Source of the DNA: Jaapia argillacea MUCL 33604
Taxonomy: Eukaryota; Basidiomycota; Agaricomycetes; Jaapiales; Jaapiaceae
Reading direction: 5' to 3'
Assembly: GCA_000697665.1 (NCBI GenBank)
Contig: KL197726.1
Coordinates: 680,674 to 744,673 of the forward strand
DNA length: 64,000 bases
Positions 11,705-22,597 of this stretch are shown here, piece by piece (within the stretch, counting starts at the first letter, position 1; every line of letters starts with the position of its first letter). Both the position numbers and the translations under genes were made by a program. A model generated the notes under the pieces. That model ran no database searches. It saw only the letters and a list, made by a program, of their open reading frames with translations, and was not told the origin of the DNA.

Positions 11705-13545
11705 ATGTAACTCACCCTCAAACATTGGCGCCAAATCTACTGCCTCGTCCTCCGCCTATTCCTAGCTTTCTGGGGGACAGGATACATTCACCCTGATGAA
11801 TATTTTCGAAATGCCGAGGTTACAGTAGGTGTGTTTCCTCTCATCCTCTTTTCATACTGTGACTGAGAGGTAGTGGCGATTTACAGGTCCAATCTTTGGT
11901 TGGCATCCACTCTGAACTTGGGAATGGGATCTACAGTTCCCTAGTCGGTCAATAATCTCACCATTCCTCTCAACCAGTCTTCCGTTCGCCATCATGAATC
12001 ATTTTATACCCCTACAAGCTTCCTCCGCCCTGCCCCCAACAACCATCTCAGAATTACACAAGTGGATAACCTAGTACATGTGTTTCTAATCCAACGCGCA
12101 TTATTGTTATTCTCCTCCTTCCTCCTTGGTACGCTCTTTTATTCTGTTTTCCGTCGCCTGTGTTAGTCTGAACGAACCATGCCAGAGTGGCGTTAACCAA
12201 CCTCCTCTTATCCTCCGTCCCTCTTCACCGCGAAATCACTTGTTCTCCTCGCATCTTCACACACTTTCCAACTGCGCCCCTTCTCAAACTCCATCGGGGC
12301 CGTCCTACTCGTTCTCGTATTAGTTTCGTTCAAGAAGGTCGTGGAGTACGGGAAGTTGCATCGGCGAGTGGGTATAGACGGCGAGGAGAGTAAAGGAGAG
12401 GAAGGGGGGAGCGACCAACGATGGGACTTGCGTTTGGCGATATCATTTGTCTTGGGGCATTTGAGCCCGAATCACATCCCTAGCGTTCATCCTCCCAACG
12501 ATCCTCCAACTCCTCCGTTGGAGTCTCCTCTTTCCTTCCTCCCCTCAAATATCCCGAACTCTACAATCCTAGCTTCCTTCCCGACGCTCTGCGGAATCCT
12601 ACCAACACTCCTTTTCATCATTTCGACGCGCTCTACCTCCGCTCATCACTCTCAACCAAAGATGGGATCGTAACCCCCCTGGACTTCCTCGCATACAACC
12701 CCTCCTCCGATAACCTTTCGGCAAACGGTATCCGCCCACGGTACCTTCACATCCTAATCAAACTCCCCTTTATCATGCTAGGATCCAGAGCATCCTGGGT
12801 TTGGCTACGAGTGTTTTTCAGGGAGATGAGGGTTGGTGGGGGAAGTGCTGCCAGTTTGGTAAACCAAAGTGCGTTCCTCTTTATTCGGCTTTGGCTAGAG
12901 CTGATTTAATTCGTGTGGAATAGCGTTGGTCTTCACGATCATGTCCGCCATGATGATATCGACCATCCAACCACACCAAGAACTGAGGTTCTTAATCCCA
13001 CTACTGGTTCCTTTCGTAGCGTTTGTGGGGATTAGTACATTCTTTGGGAGGGTTTGAAAGATATTCTAGGTATGTTCCCCCTCTTCTTCCTTCATCCCCT
13101 CGTGGACTGACCCTCCACGCAGATGACATGGATAATATCCAGCGTCTTCCTAACCCTCTCGTCGGCATCTTCCGCCAAAGGGGTGTCATACCCTCCCTCT
13201 TGCACGTTCGTACCCTCCTCGACAAACGTTCGGTTGGGAGCGAGGTCAGGGTCGTGTATTCACAAACATACATGCCTTCTCGACAACCTTTGGGCGTCTC
13301 ACAACCAGGTTAGCACCCTTCATCTTCTTCTTTCCGACTTGTGGTGATCCTGTTGTGTTGCGCTGAAATGGATGTAGATTCTGGGAATAACGGACCTTGG
13401 CCCACCATCCTCACCCCCCTCTCCCCGATAAAAGATGCATACATAGTCGCCTCCCTACACACAACACCTCGCATACCATGTCCAGCCAGATGTTCCCCCA
13501 TTTGAACCTCGATCATCTTGATGGAATCTGGGGGATGGGTTGAGG
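11705..13545 (+). pseudogene. SMP3-like GPI mannosyltransferase (GPI-MT IV) pseudogene, copy 1
   Basis: The parent enzyme adds the fourth mannose to GPI anchors in the ER membrane (GT22 family, SMP3/PIG-Z). The diagnostic HPDEYF motif is at about 11797, in the form GYIHPDEYFRNAEV, followed by a short intron. Further multi-frame remnants follow, including hydrophobic segments, LAYNPSSDNLSANGIRPRY and FRNQ-type tail pieces in different frames. The ATG at 11705 is followed at once by TAA, where copies 3 and 6 read ATG CAG CTC. Several further stops and frame changes follow, so it cannot make the enzyme. Assignment to SMP3 rather than PIG-B rests on HPDEYFQ plus the SSDNLS.HGI.PRY segment and is from memory of the family. 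Confidence 0.72.
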
Positions 13546-14280
13546 GATGGGTTGATGTTGGAGTATTCAGGTGGCAGGGGGCGGGTGAGCAGGGTGTTGT
13601 TGGGTAGGGTGGTAGGATTTCGGAGCGGGTGAGTGAAGAGGGAGAGTGAGGAGAGTGGAGAGGTCGAGTGTGATGACATGGCTTTCTGGATCCATTGACT
13701 TTCGGCACCTATGGCTTGATTTGGATTAAGAGTCAAGTGGAACGCGTTCGTACGCTTTTATATCGCACGACGCGTAACGCGATGGTGTCCGCGACGCTTC
13801 ATCCATACAATGATACCAGACGAGGAAGTGGGACCTGAGCGCGAGGATGGAGTGAGGAAAGAGAGATGGTGGGGAATGTGGCTTTGGCGGGGTTTTGGTC
13901 AAGCCGGAGCCTAGGGAGGGGACGTCCTTGAAGCGATCGATGAGGAATTGGGAGATACCTCGTGATGGTTTGGCGAACTAAAGTAAGTCCCCCCTCCGTC
14001 ACTTGTTCATACTGTCGATTCTAACGTCGCAGTTTCTACAGATAATACCGGTCTTGGTAGTTCATCTGTCGCTCCCTCCAAGCAGAGCTATCGATTCTCA
14101 TCAACAACCGATCATCCAGGCTCCTTGATCATATGCTCACCGTCTACTCCATACCGTCTCTCCAAACCTCCCGTCAACTCTGCGCCTACCTCTATACCAA
14201 CGCTCCGACCACCTCCTCTCTTCCTCCTTCTCTGTGCACAACCTCAACCTCCCCATTCAGCATCGGATTGCGACTCGAAT
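13546..14280 (+). other. Degraded coding segment between SMP3 and GGGA-gene remnants
   Basis: Conserved in all complete modules. Copies best read as AHPQLLQVELSILINNLSSE, then LLTVYSRQSLQTIDYTARGT, then EEP..SVTVPVVPPYVPSLQ, but with frame changes and stops in each copy. It is either the far 3' part of the SMP3-like gene or the 5' part of the next gene. I do not recognise it. Confidence 0.4.
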
Positions 14281-14860
14281 GGTTTCAATGAGGGCACGAC
14301 GCGAACATTATCGGGCACGCCATGAGTGCATACACAAATCTCTTTCAGTCACCAGCGCAAAACCCCAGCATCCTACTGCGACAGCGACACTCCCCTACGG
14401 TTTTGTGGTCTTCGGAGGTGGAGCAAAAACCATTTGGACTGGGGATTGTAACTTGCTCTATGGAAGTTACCCAACCACCGATGGCAAAGGTTGGATCGGC
14501 GCCTCCAAGGATCACGCCCATCCACGATCACGGTATGGACTATCGGCTTGAAGCCATCGTTCCTCACCGACGCCTCGATGAACGTGAATCTCTTCACTCG
14601 CCAGGACCTGTCTCCTGCCCCAGCCAACCACTCCAAGCTCACCCTCGTCGCCACCGACTTCCATACTACCGGAAGAAACGCACTCGTGCATCGGAAGGGC
14701 TTTGGAAACCTTCTCGCTGCTGCTTCCGTCAGGACCGCCAATCCTGCGTTGCAGCTGCGAAGGATCACGAAGAGCCGGATCCCGCAACTATCACCATTTG
14801 GACTATTGGATTCTCTATGGATCCAACTCGCTTCCATTGATGGAGTTGAACGGGTTCGTA
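14281..14860 (+). pseudogene. Remnant of unrecognised gene with GGGA...SKDH...TITVWAIGL signature, copy 1
   Basis: The readable core is LP.GFVVFGGGAKTIWTGDCN, then LLYGSYPTTDGKGWIGASKD and HAHP, followed by a second weaker copy of the same pattern (TDFHTTG.NALVH then AKDHEEPDPATITIWTIGF). The protein therefore appears to have two repeats of one domain. I recall similar GGGA...W.G.GNLLT.SYP...SKDH proteins annotated as hypothetical in fungi and bacteria; function unknown. Frame changes between the two halves and before the core make this copy a remnant. Confidence 0.5.
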
Positions 14861-16682
14861 TCGCCTTCTTCTTTCGCTTCCCATCCTGCTTCAGCTGGGC
14901 ACTGCAGACCTGGTGTGGGGTTCGGCCTGTTTGCTCTCCAGTCTGTCGTTTTGCTTTCTTGAATCAGGTGTAAGACCGATATGCCGCTGTCTCTGCAATG
15001 TACTCGTGTGTGCGTGAAGTACCGTCTTGTTGAATTACGATTTCGCTTTGGATCTCTTTGGTTCAATTTGAAGAAATGAATCACCAATTCATGTCGTACA
15101 GCCTTGTTCACGATCTAGGCAAGACAGGGGTACTGTCCCTCGAATATATGAAAGTAAACGAGCATTGATTACTACAGATGATAATCTACTCCGACAAACC
15201 TCGAGAACGCGCGTAGAAATCGCAACCCGTCGTCGATAACCATACGCAAACTCCATGAGACGAACTGCAGGTTCTCGTCACCCTCAGACAAGAGTGACAT
15301 GTTGGAAGGCAATATCCCAATGCTCGTTTGACATCTTCAGGCAAGCAGCTCACGATGCGACGGAGATAGAGGTGGGACAAAGGTTTACCAGCATATCGGC
15401 TCCATACGTGAAAACCAGACGGGTTCCGTTTTGTGAACTCCAAGCTAGATCCACTGGTTCGTGACCAGATAGAAGATGTATTGGCGAAGTGAAGCCAGGG
15501 AAGGAAGACGTTCGACAATTTGTAACGCCTTGGCTGACTCCTAAGTAGGGAGCCTAAGGGCCGAGAGTGTGTACTTCAGGGACATACACATCGTTTTGGA
15601 CTCCATTACGCCTCAAGCGGCCAGTAAAGATACGAGGAATTGGAGCGGAATATCGAGGTTAACCCGTGGCAGGCTCCACTGGAGTGAAGGCACAACTACC
15701 GTAGAGAGCAAAATTCGCCGTTGAAGTAGGTGGGCACAACGACGTTCGGACCTACAACGATCATTCAGGAAGCAATACTAGGTCCTGGGTTTCGTCGCAT
15801 CATGATACTCACTTTCTAGTTCTCTCTGCCCTGTAACCCTGACATCTGGTCGATTCTGTCTGATCCACTACAAGGCCGGCGCTCCTCGTGTCCTCGCTAC
15901 CCTCCGGCCACCTCACGATCTCCCCAGGTACACTCTTCGCTCGAGCACACAGTGAAAAGTCGGAAGACCTGGTTCAATCTGGCCTTGGCAAGACGGGTCG
16001 GACATCTTTTCGGTGGTTATATGCACTCTGAAGATGGTAGTCGACGGGTGTCTTGTCAGAAGCACCGGTGAAGAGGTCACAGTAGGTGGTGTACAGTGCT
16101 TGACCAGATAAGTATCTTCGGTCAGGTTTAAAGGTTGAACCCGTATCGGCGCAGGTAGGTATCTCGACGAGTAGGAGGTCGCAATCTACTGAGGGTGCAC
16201 CATCGAGGGCAAGAGGAAAACCAGACGCACCAGCAACGACCGGGTTGATGAATGCGCAGATAGGACTCCAGGAGTCGGCCTTGTCCATCTTCCTTCAAAG
16301 AGTGAGCAGTAGTCGAAGAGGGTGGTTAACTGGTCGATTGAACGACCCGGTCCGAAACAGGAGACTAGAAGGGACGATTTCTCGGTCAATGATGGAAAGG
16401 ATACGAAGCTGAACAAACGCCCGAAGTAGCTGCGATACGATGTGGCGAATTGCTCACAGCTCCGAAAGGACCAACTTCAAAAAGGATGCAGTCCAGGTCA
16501 GCAACCCCAACGAACACAAACGGGCGATAATCAACACCCAAGACACGATGGCGCGGGTGCTGGGAGGCAAGAGTCGCTCGTGGCTGTGCTTATCACACTC
16601 ATCTTCCCATCCAGATTCGGCGCTGCGCTTCTCCATCTCCCACCACGACCAGCATCTGAATTTTCAAGTAACAAGCAAAATC
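14861..16682 (-). CDS. Unrecognised gene 'Y', copy 1 (spliced, structure incomplete)
   Basis: Likely starts at the ATG at 16288: MDKADSWSPICAFINPVVAG, then ASGFPLALDG. This first exon is conserved in all three full modules (44518 and 61238). Further conserved minus-strand pieces follow down to about 15186 (for example FHVWSRYAGKPLSHLYLRR). This copy has lost a segment of roughly 100 nt relative to 60.8-61.0 kb. The gene is divergent from the NLR, whose ATG lies about 400 bp away, so the two may share a promoter region. No family recognised; the exon chain is not fully solved. Confidence 0.4.
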
Positions 16683-19638
16683 ATGTTCAAAAGCAAAGGC
16701 AAGAAGAAGGGTGTCGCTGACGCCGTGTTGGATAACTCCGGTTTCGCTGTAGCTTTCATAGCCAATTTGGCTGATGGCGCAATCGCCGTCCCAGGGTTGA
16801 AAGCTGCAGCTCAAATAGCAAAGCAGTTGATCGAGGTTGCACAGGTGAGTTGATTGATTGTCCAACGATGGCTTTCTTGACGGTAGATGGATTTGTAGAA
16901 GGTGAAATCTAACAAGGAAGATTGCGAGACAGTTGCCAGTCGCACCTGCGAGCTTGTCGGTACTCTTGTGAAATGTCTCGAGGGGAAGCGAGAAGAGGAG
17001 ATCGAGGAAGGATTGAAGGGAAATATTGACGAGTTTGGACGGTATGTTTCCTTTGCGACTGATGATAGTCTTTATAGTACTTCGTAACACCATTGATCCA
17101 TAGACAACTCGAGAAGATCCGAACCGAGATGCACAAGATGGCATCTCGCAAGACTCTTTCTCGCATAGTGAACCACACCAAAGATGCTCAAGATATTATC
17201 CAGTGGAAGGAATGTTTGGATCAGGCCCATAAGACATTCCAGGTTCGGATATTTGCTTCTTATGTATAGCTTTGACAATTTGACACTGCCTAATTGTAGA
17301 TTCAATTGGGGATTGGGGGAAGGTTATTTGCAGCTGATGCTCATCAGCAAGTAATGAGCACTCAGCAACAAGTGATGCAAAAGTTAGATGCTATCCAGCA
17401 AGGAGTTGTATGTATAGTACCTGGATGTATCTTCTTTTTATGTCTGACCAGTTTGACAGGTTTTACCTCCAAATCTCAAGTAAGATATATTTTGCTCTGT
17501 GACTATGATAGTAAACTCATCCAAGTATAGTCTTCTTATTTCACGAGCTCTACCTCCAGCACCAGCCATCTTTTTTGGCCGAGACCAGTATCTTACGGCT
17601 GCTGTTGATCATATTCTCCACAGCACTGAGCCAACTAGATTGGCTATCTTAGGTGGGGGTGGTATGGGTAAAACCACCCTCACTTGTGCAATATTGCACC
17701 ATAATAAAGTAGTGGATCAGTTCAAAGATCAGAGATTTTTTGTGGCTTGTGATGCAGCCACCTCAGCAGAACTTCTTCTGGATTCTATTCTAGCAGTTTT
17801 TCAGGTTTCTAGGTCAAACCAAGATGGTTTTCTGGCCTTGGAAACATTTTTGCAGGGAGCATCACAAACTTTGCTGGTTCTAGATAATCTTGAAACTGCA
17901 TACATGGGTGCTGATCAGCATTTAGTGGTAGAAATTCTGCAAAGAATTGTTGGATATAGTCAGATCACTTTAATAATTACCATGCGAGGGACCCAGAGCC
18001 CATATGGTATACAATGGTCAGATTCAACCATGATACCACCACTTCCTTCACTATCACTTGAGGCTTCTCGTGCTGCCTTCCTTTCTGTTAAACCATATGT
18101 CAATCAATTTGACATCCTTGATGAACTTCTTCAGGAACTGGACTGTGTACCATTGGCAATTCATTTGATAGCTCAGCTAGCAAAGTATCAACCTTTAGGA
18201 GTACTGTTAAAAAGGTGGAAACAGGAGAAAACACACTTGTTGAGTTTGGAAGGAGACCACCGCTTAACCAATATTGAGACATCAGTCTCTCTTTCTTTAT
18301 CATATCTTTCACCTGATTCGCTGAGGCTTTTGTCAATTCTTTGTTATGTTCCCAATGGAATATATCAATGGGAGGATAGTCTAGACAAAGTGATATCAAA
18401 TGGAAATGTGTTCTCTGCCTGTGGAGAGCTTTTGAAAGCAGCATTGATCTATGTTCAAGAGGGAAACCTCAAGGTGCTCTCACCAATTAGGTACTACATC
18501 TTACAAACTCATGGTCCTAGTATTGAAGACATATCAGGAATTGAAAAATTCTACATCAAGTTGATACAGAAATACAAAAACTGGTCTTGGAATGATGGAA
18601 CATATCATGACACATATAAACACCTATTTCCTGAGATTGGAAATATCACATCAGTATTTTTAAAGGCTCTTGATAATCATGGAAGCTCAGAGATTGCTGA
18701 TGGAATTATAAAGATCTCATTGTTCATGAATACCTGCTGTCCATCAACACAACTATTAAATGCACAGTTGCATCAATTGTCAACCTCAGACATGAATAAT
18801 CAGAGAGGAGAAGTGCAATTTATCTTAGGGAAAACATTATACCTTATAAGCCAGTATGCAGAAGCTAAGGATATGCTGGGCCAGGCTAAAGCACAGTTTG
18901 ACATGATTGGATCCAAGTTGGGGGCTGTGCAGTGCCTTCAGAGTTTGGGCAACATTCTACGCATGGAGAACAAGTATGCAGATGCCAAAGATATGCTGGG
19001 CCAGGCTAAAGCACAGTTTGACATGATTGGTGAGAAATTAGNNNNNNNNNNNNNNNNNNNNNNNNNNNNNNNNNNNNNNNNNNNNNNNNNNNNNNNNNNN
19101 NNNNNNNNNNNNNNNNNNNNNNNNNNNNNNNNNNNNNNNNNNNNNNNNNNNNNNNNNNNNNNNNNNNNNNNNNNNNNNNNNNNNNNNNNNNNNNNNNNNN
19201 NNNNNNNNNNNNNNNNNNNNNNNNNNNNNNNNNNNNNNNNNNNNNNNNNNNNNNNNNNNNNNNNNNNNNNNNNNNNNNNNNNNNNNNNNNNNNNNNNNNN
19301 NNNNNNNNNNNNNNNNNNNNNNNNNNNNNATTGGATCCAAGTTGGGGGCTGTGCGGTGCCTTCAGAGTTTGGGTGACATTCTACGCATGGAGAACAAGTA
19401 TGCAGATGCCAAAGATATGCTGGGCCAGGCTAAAGCACAGTTTGACATGATTGGAGACAAGTTGGGGGCTGCCCAGTGCCTTTGGAGTTTGGGCAACATT
19501 CTACGTATGGAGAACAAGTATGCAGATGCCAAAGATATGCTGGGCCAGGCTAAAGCACAGTTTGACATGATTGGACACAGGTTGGAGGCTGCTGAGTGCC
19601 TTGAGATCTTAGAGAATATATTGCTCATGGAGGATTAG
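16683..19638 (+). CDS. NLR1: helical N-terminal domain, NB-ARC and TPR repeats
   Basis: Predicted intracellular recognition/cell-death protein. Exons: 16683-16844, 16899-17041, 17104-17242, 17300-17407, 17460-17479 (20 nt) and 17531 to stop at 19638; all junctions keep frame. Residues 1-190 are helical (FIANLADGAIAVPGLKAAAQ) and resemble the MLKL/HeLo-like N-domain of basidiomycete NLRs; pore-forming function is inference. FFGRDQYL leads into the NB-ARC: P-loop GGGGMGKTT (232-240), Walker B QTLLVLDNLET, sensor LIITMRGTQSP, and a GLPL-like VPLAIHLIAQLA. From about residue 627, 40-residue TPR units follow (KYADAKDMLGQAKAQFDMIG). The coding frame is open to the gap at 19042. After the gap the frame is offset by one, which I attribute to an estimated gap length. 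Exons 4 onward are AT-rich. Confidence 0.85.
18850..19638 (+). repeat. 120-bp TPR-coding tandem repeats of NLR1
   Basis: Nearly identical 120-bp units encoding A.DMLGQAKAQFDMIG.KLGA and .QCL.SLG.IL.MENKY. Units starting at about 19396 and 19516 differ by only a few bases. The array is interrupted by the N-run. Confidence 0.9.
19042..19329. other. Assembly gap (288 N) inside the TPR array
   Basis: Equivalent repeat positions on the two sides (18972 and 19396) are 424 bp apart, not a multiple of the 120-bp unit or of three. The stated gap size is therefore probably not real, and the true repeat number of NLR1 is unknown. Confidence 0.95.
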
Positions 19639-21207
19639 TTCACACAGGTTAAAGATCTTCTTTGTCACTGAATATTTTCACTTTTACTTGGCTCATTCTT
19701 TTTTTTACTTCTATTGGGTTTTCTCAGCTCTTCTCACTGTGAACTATGTTTGATACTTATGCATTGTATGATTGGTTGCTAAGATACAAGATGTCCTAGT
19801 AAACTTGTACAATTATACACATTCTCCTCATTGAGATATATATAAATTGTGAGTACCAGACATGTTTTGCAAAGAGTCTATCTAGTATGTCTACATTGTT
19901 GTTTTCAACATATATGGAAATCCAAAAACAAAGTCAAGAAAGTTAAGTAGGAAGAACCAATTTGAATCTCAACAACTACACTAATTGCCATTATCTATTC
20001 ACCATCTTGATTAGAAATTTGCCTACAGGTGGCTGCCAAGAAGAATTTTGAATTTGAAGAACTATGTGGTTTATGTACCAATAAAGATTGGTATTTTTGT
20101 TAATCTGTTTTCATCATGTTGTTGTGGCAAATTTTCTGGTCTCATCAATATGAGGATGAAGGTGAGTGGTACAGTAAATGTTAAGCTATGGCCAGTTTTT
20201 CTCAATGTTTTTCTTTTTTTTTTTTTTCAGATTCTCTTGTTTTCAAAATAACTGTAGAACAGAAATCAATCTTGCAAGATAACACTGATTTTTCATAGTA
20301 GTCTGTTAGAACTGACTGCCTCAAGTAATGTAATTGTGCAATACTGAATCAGATCATGTTATATGGTAGCAGACCAAGTAACACAAGATCATGTAGCTAT
20401 GAGACAATATATATATGTTACATGGTAGCAGACTGAGACACAACATACCTGGAAACAACTAATAAAGCAATGGGTGACACCAACAAAACACATGGAGGGA
20501 TACCCTCACAATCTTCTATTGGTATGGATTGGTTAGTGTATCTGTTCAATTAAGGTTAAGAGAACTCTTCTCCCAACTCTACAGAACTCAAGGATTGTCC
20601 GAGAACAAAGATCCAAGAAAAGCATTCTTTGATTGATTCTCTTCAACCAAAAAACATATTCAAATTCATCTCATAGCTCAATCCCCTACTTATAGTCTCA
20701 TTTTGTGCTCATTATATCTACCTCCTATCCACTCACTCCTACCACAAGGAACTGCCTTTTAGTGTGCAAAAGCCTGAATGCCAGTCATCGCTGTCCCAAG
20801 TATAAGTGCGTGAATGTCCTATCAATCAACCAACCACCATCATTAGTAACCCACCCAAGCATAAACAGTGATGCAAATCACTCACTTATCTGTACAAGAA
20901 TTCCCACCAAGCACATCCAAAATGATCCTTGAATGTTGAAGCGCCTTTCCACAATTATTATTCTTCACCATACTGATCATCTCAGATGCAACAGGCCTCA
21001 TATTTTTCAGTTGTCTGCCTTATGATGATAAGGAGGGTGCGTAACCTTGAGGGCAAGAACAACAAAACATGGAAGGGAATAAAAACTGCAACTGCAAACC
21101 TGTTAATAACCCTAATGCAACCTCCATCTGCACATCCACCAATTTCTTCTAGAGCAAGAAGCAAGAGAGGGGAGTTGGTAATGACAAAGAAATGTGGGAG
21201 CAAAAAG
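19639..21207. other. AT-rich 3' flank of NLR1
   Basis: Markedly AT-rich, with homopolymer runs and no supported gene. The same sequence occurs at 47629-49209. It contains NLR 3' UTR sequence and, further on, the 3' flank of the dehydrogenase remnant. Confidence 0.6.
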
Positions 21208-22590
21208 ACTCACGAAACATTCTACAATCTCTCCTTTTGCTGTTGCATTAGACAACAAATCTGTTAAAAGATGATAAGGTACCCTGGATAGAGGGGGAAG
21301 GGAATATGGTGATATACAAAACAGGAGAGAAGGGTAGGTATATGCTTGGAAGAAGAGAAGGGGTGTATGGGAAGGAAGATGAAAGATGAAAGATGAAAAC
21401 AGGGAAATGCAAAGTACAAAGACTTGGAAACCAACAAGAACACAACAAGCAGCAAGACCACAGAAAAAAAAGGACCCTTCAAGACCAGGTAACCACCTCT
21501 CCTTCTGTGCCTTGATGCATGACAAGCGAGGATTTGACTAAGGCTGTCGATCTGTATCCTGAGTCTATGCAGTGAGGGGAAGTTAGTTTGTTTAGAACTG
21601 AGTTTGAAAGGGAGGGAGGAGGGTGTAGGTAGGTGTTAGGAGGGTGGGATCACGAGATGCAAGATATATCCTCTAGAGGAGGTGGCATATGCTCCCAAAA
21701 TCACGCCATGCCCTTGAACCACCACCCCCTGAAAAGCCATTCAAAAAAAAACATGAAAAATAATGTACCATTTGATCTCCCTAGCAACCAACCCATATGC
21801 AACATAAATAACCTTGGCACAACCATACCCCTTTATAGTTGGACCTAATAACCCAAGGGAACCCATTTCGTGGAGGATGGATGTATCGAGGGCTGGGGTG
21901 AAGGTGAAAAGGGATGACAGGTCACATTGAAGCAAGTAGGAAGTTGATTTTGTTTAGGTAAGCCTCAAGGACTCGAGGCATAAGTTTATCCTAGATGTGA
22001 TATGAAGACACCTCTCAGGCTCAGAAATCAAAAGAATACAAGGTTGGAAATACTCTCACCACATCCCTACACCCTGTAGCAGAACCAAATCTCACAGGTG
22101 GAGTATGGTGAGGTAATGTACCGAATAGCAATCTCATCTTCCGTCAAGAGTGATTCCAACGTCAATGGATCCTGTCACCAAACGTCGAACCCAAGTCATT
22201 GTGATTGGAGTGATAAATTCAACTTGCAGTTGAATTTTGCAAGTGAATGAGATGAGGCTAGGTTCAAAATATATCTGGATTCAAAGGGTACAACCCATCC
22301 AGACTGAAAGAAATGACCCTAGTTCCAGTGGTACAAAAACACCTTGCCACCAATGTCACCACCGAAACATGCAAAACGAGTGTGGAAGACTGATTAAAGA
22401 CCTGATAGCTATAGACGTTGACAACATCTGATGATCTGTGTTACATTTGTGAGAACATCATTTTGCGAGGTGGGACTTGGTGAGGGCAAGGAGTGTAAGG
22501 GCTAGAAACACAGAATGAGGAAGACACGAGTGAGTGAGTCAAGAGGGGGGAGTGACATTGGCTATATCCTACAGCAGAGTACACAGAAGG
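21208..22590 (-). pseudogene. Glutaryl-CoA dehydrogenase fragment, copy 1
   Basis: The parent enzyme is a mitochondrial FAD acyl-CoA dehydrogenase of lysine/tryptophan breakdown. Readable minus exons, 5' to 3': DPLTLESLLTEDEIAIR (about 22176-22118); [19 protein letters not shown] and AYGLVAREI (about 21885-21750); DSGYRSTALVQ (about 21565), then EAQKE(R)WLPGLEG; and AKGEIVECF (ending 21214). Only the N-terminal third of the enzyme is present; nothing of the active-site half follows. The RD-T-A-R exon seen in copy 2 is degraded here. Truncated, so a pseudogene. Family assignment from the TEDEIAIR and LGLLG.TI.GYGCAG signatures. Confidence 0.72.
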
Positions 22591-22597
22591 GTGGAAT

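Larger units (their letters stand above)
9768..22597. repeat. Segmental duplication, copy A (partner 35815-50640)
   Basis: From the exon 6/7 area of the 19-exon gene rightwards, the order is: 5' end of that gene, SMP3 pseudogene, GGGA-gene remnant, gene Y, NLR, AT-rich tail with dehydrogenase remnant. The same order recurs at 35815-50640. Similarity is visible in long blocks, for example 10060-10160 versus 36090-36190 and 17531-18720 versus 45585-46774. The two copies differ by two TIR-bearing insertions, one in each copy. Boundaries are approximate. Confidence 0.8.

Noticed and set aside
16440-16682. In-frame extension of NLR1 upstream to 16440 (MWRIAHSSERTN...).
   Set aside because: The extension is not kept as a common protein in the other copies (different upstream reading at 44.6 kb), while the ATG at 16683 with MFKSKGKKKG is identical in all three.
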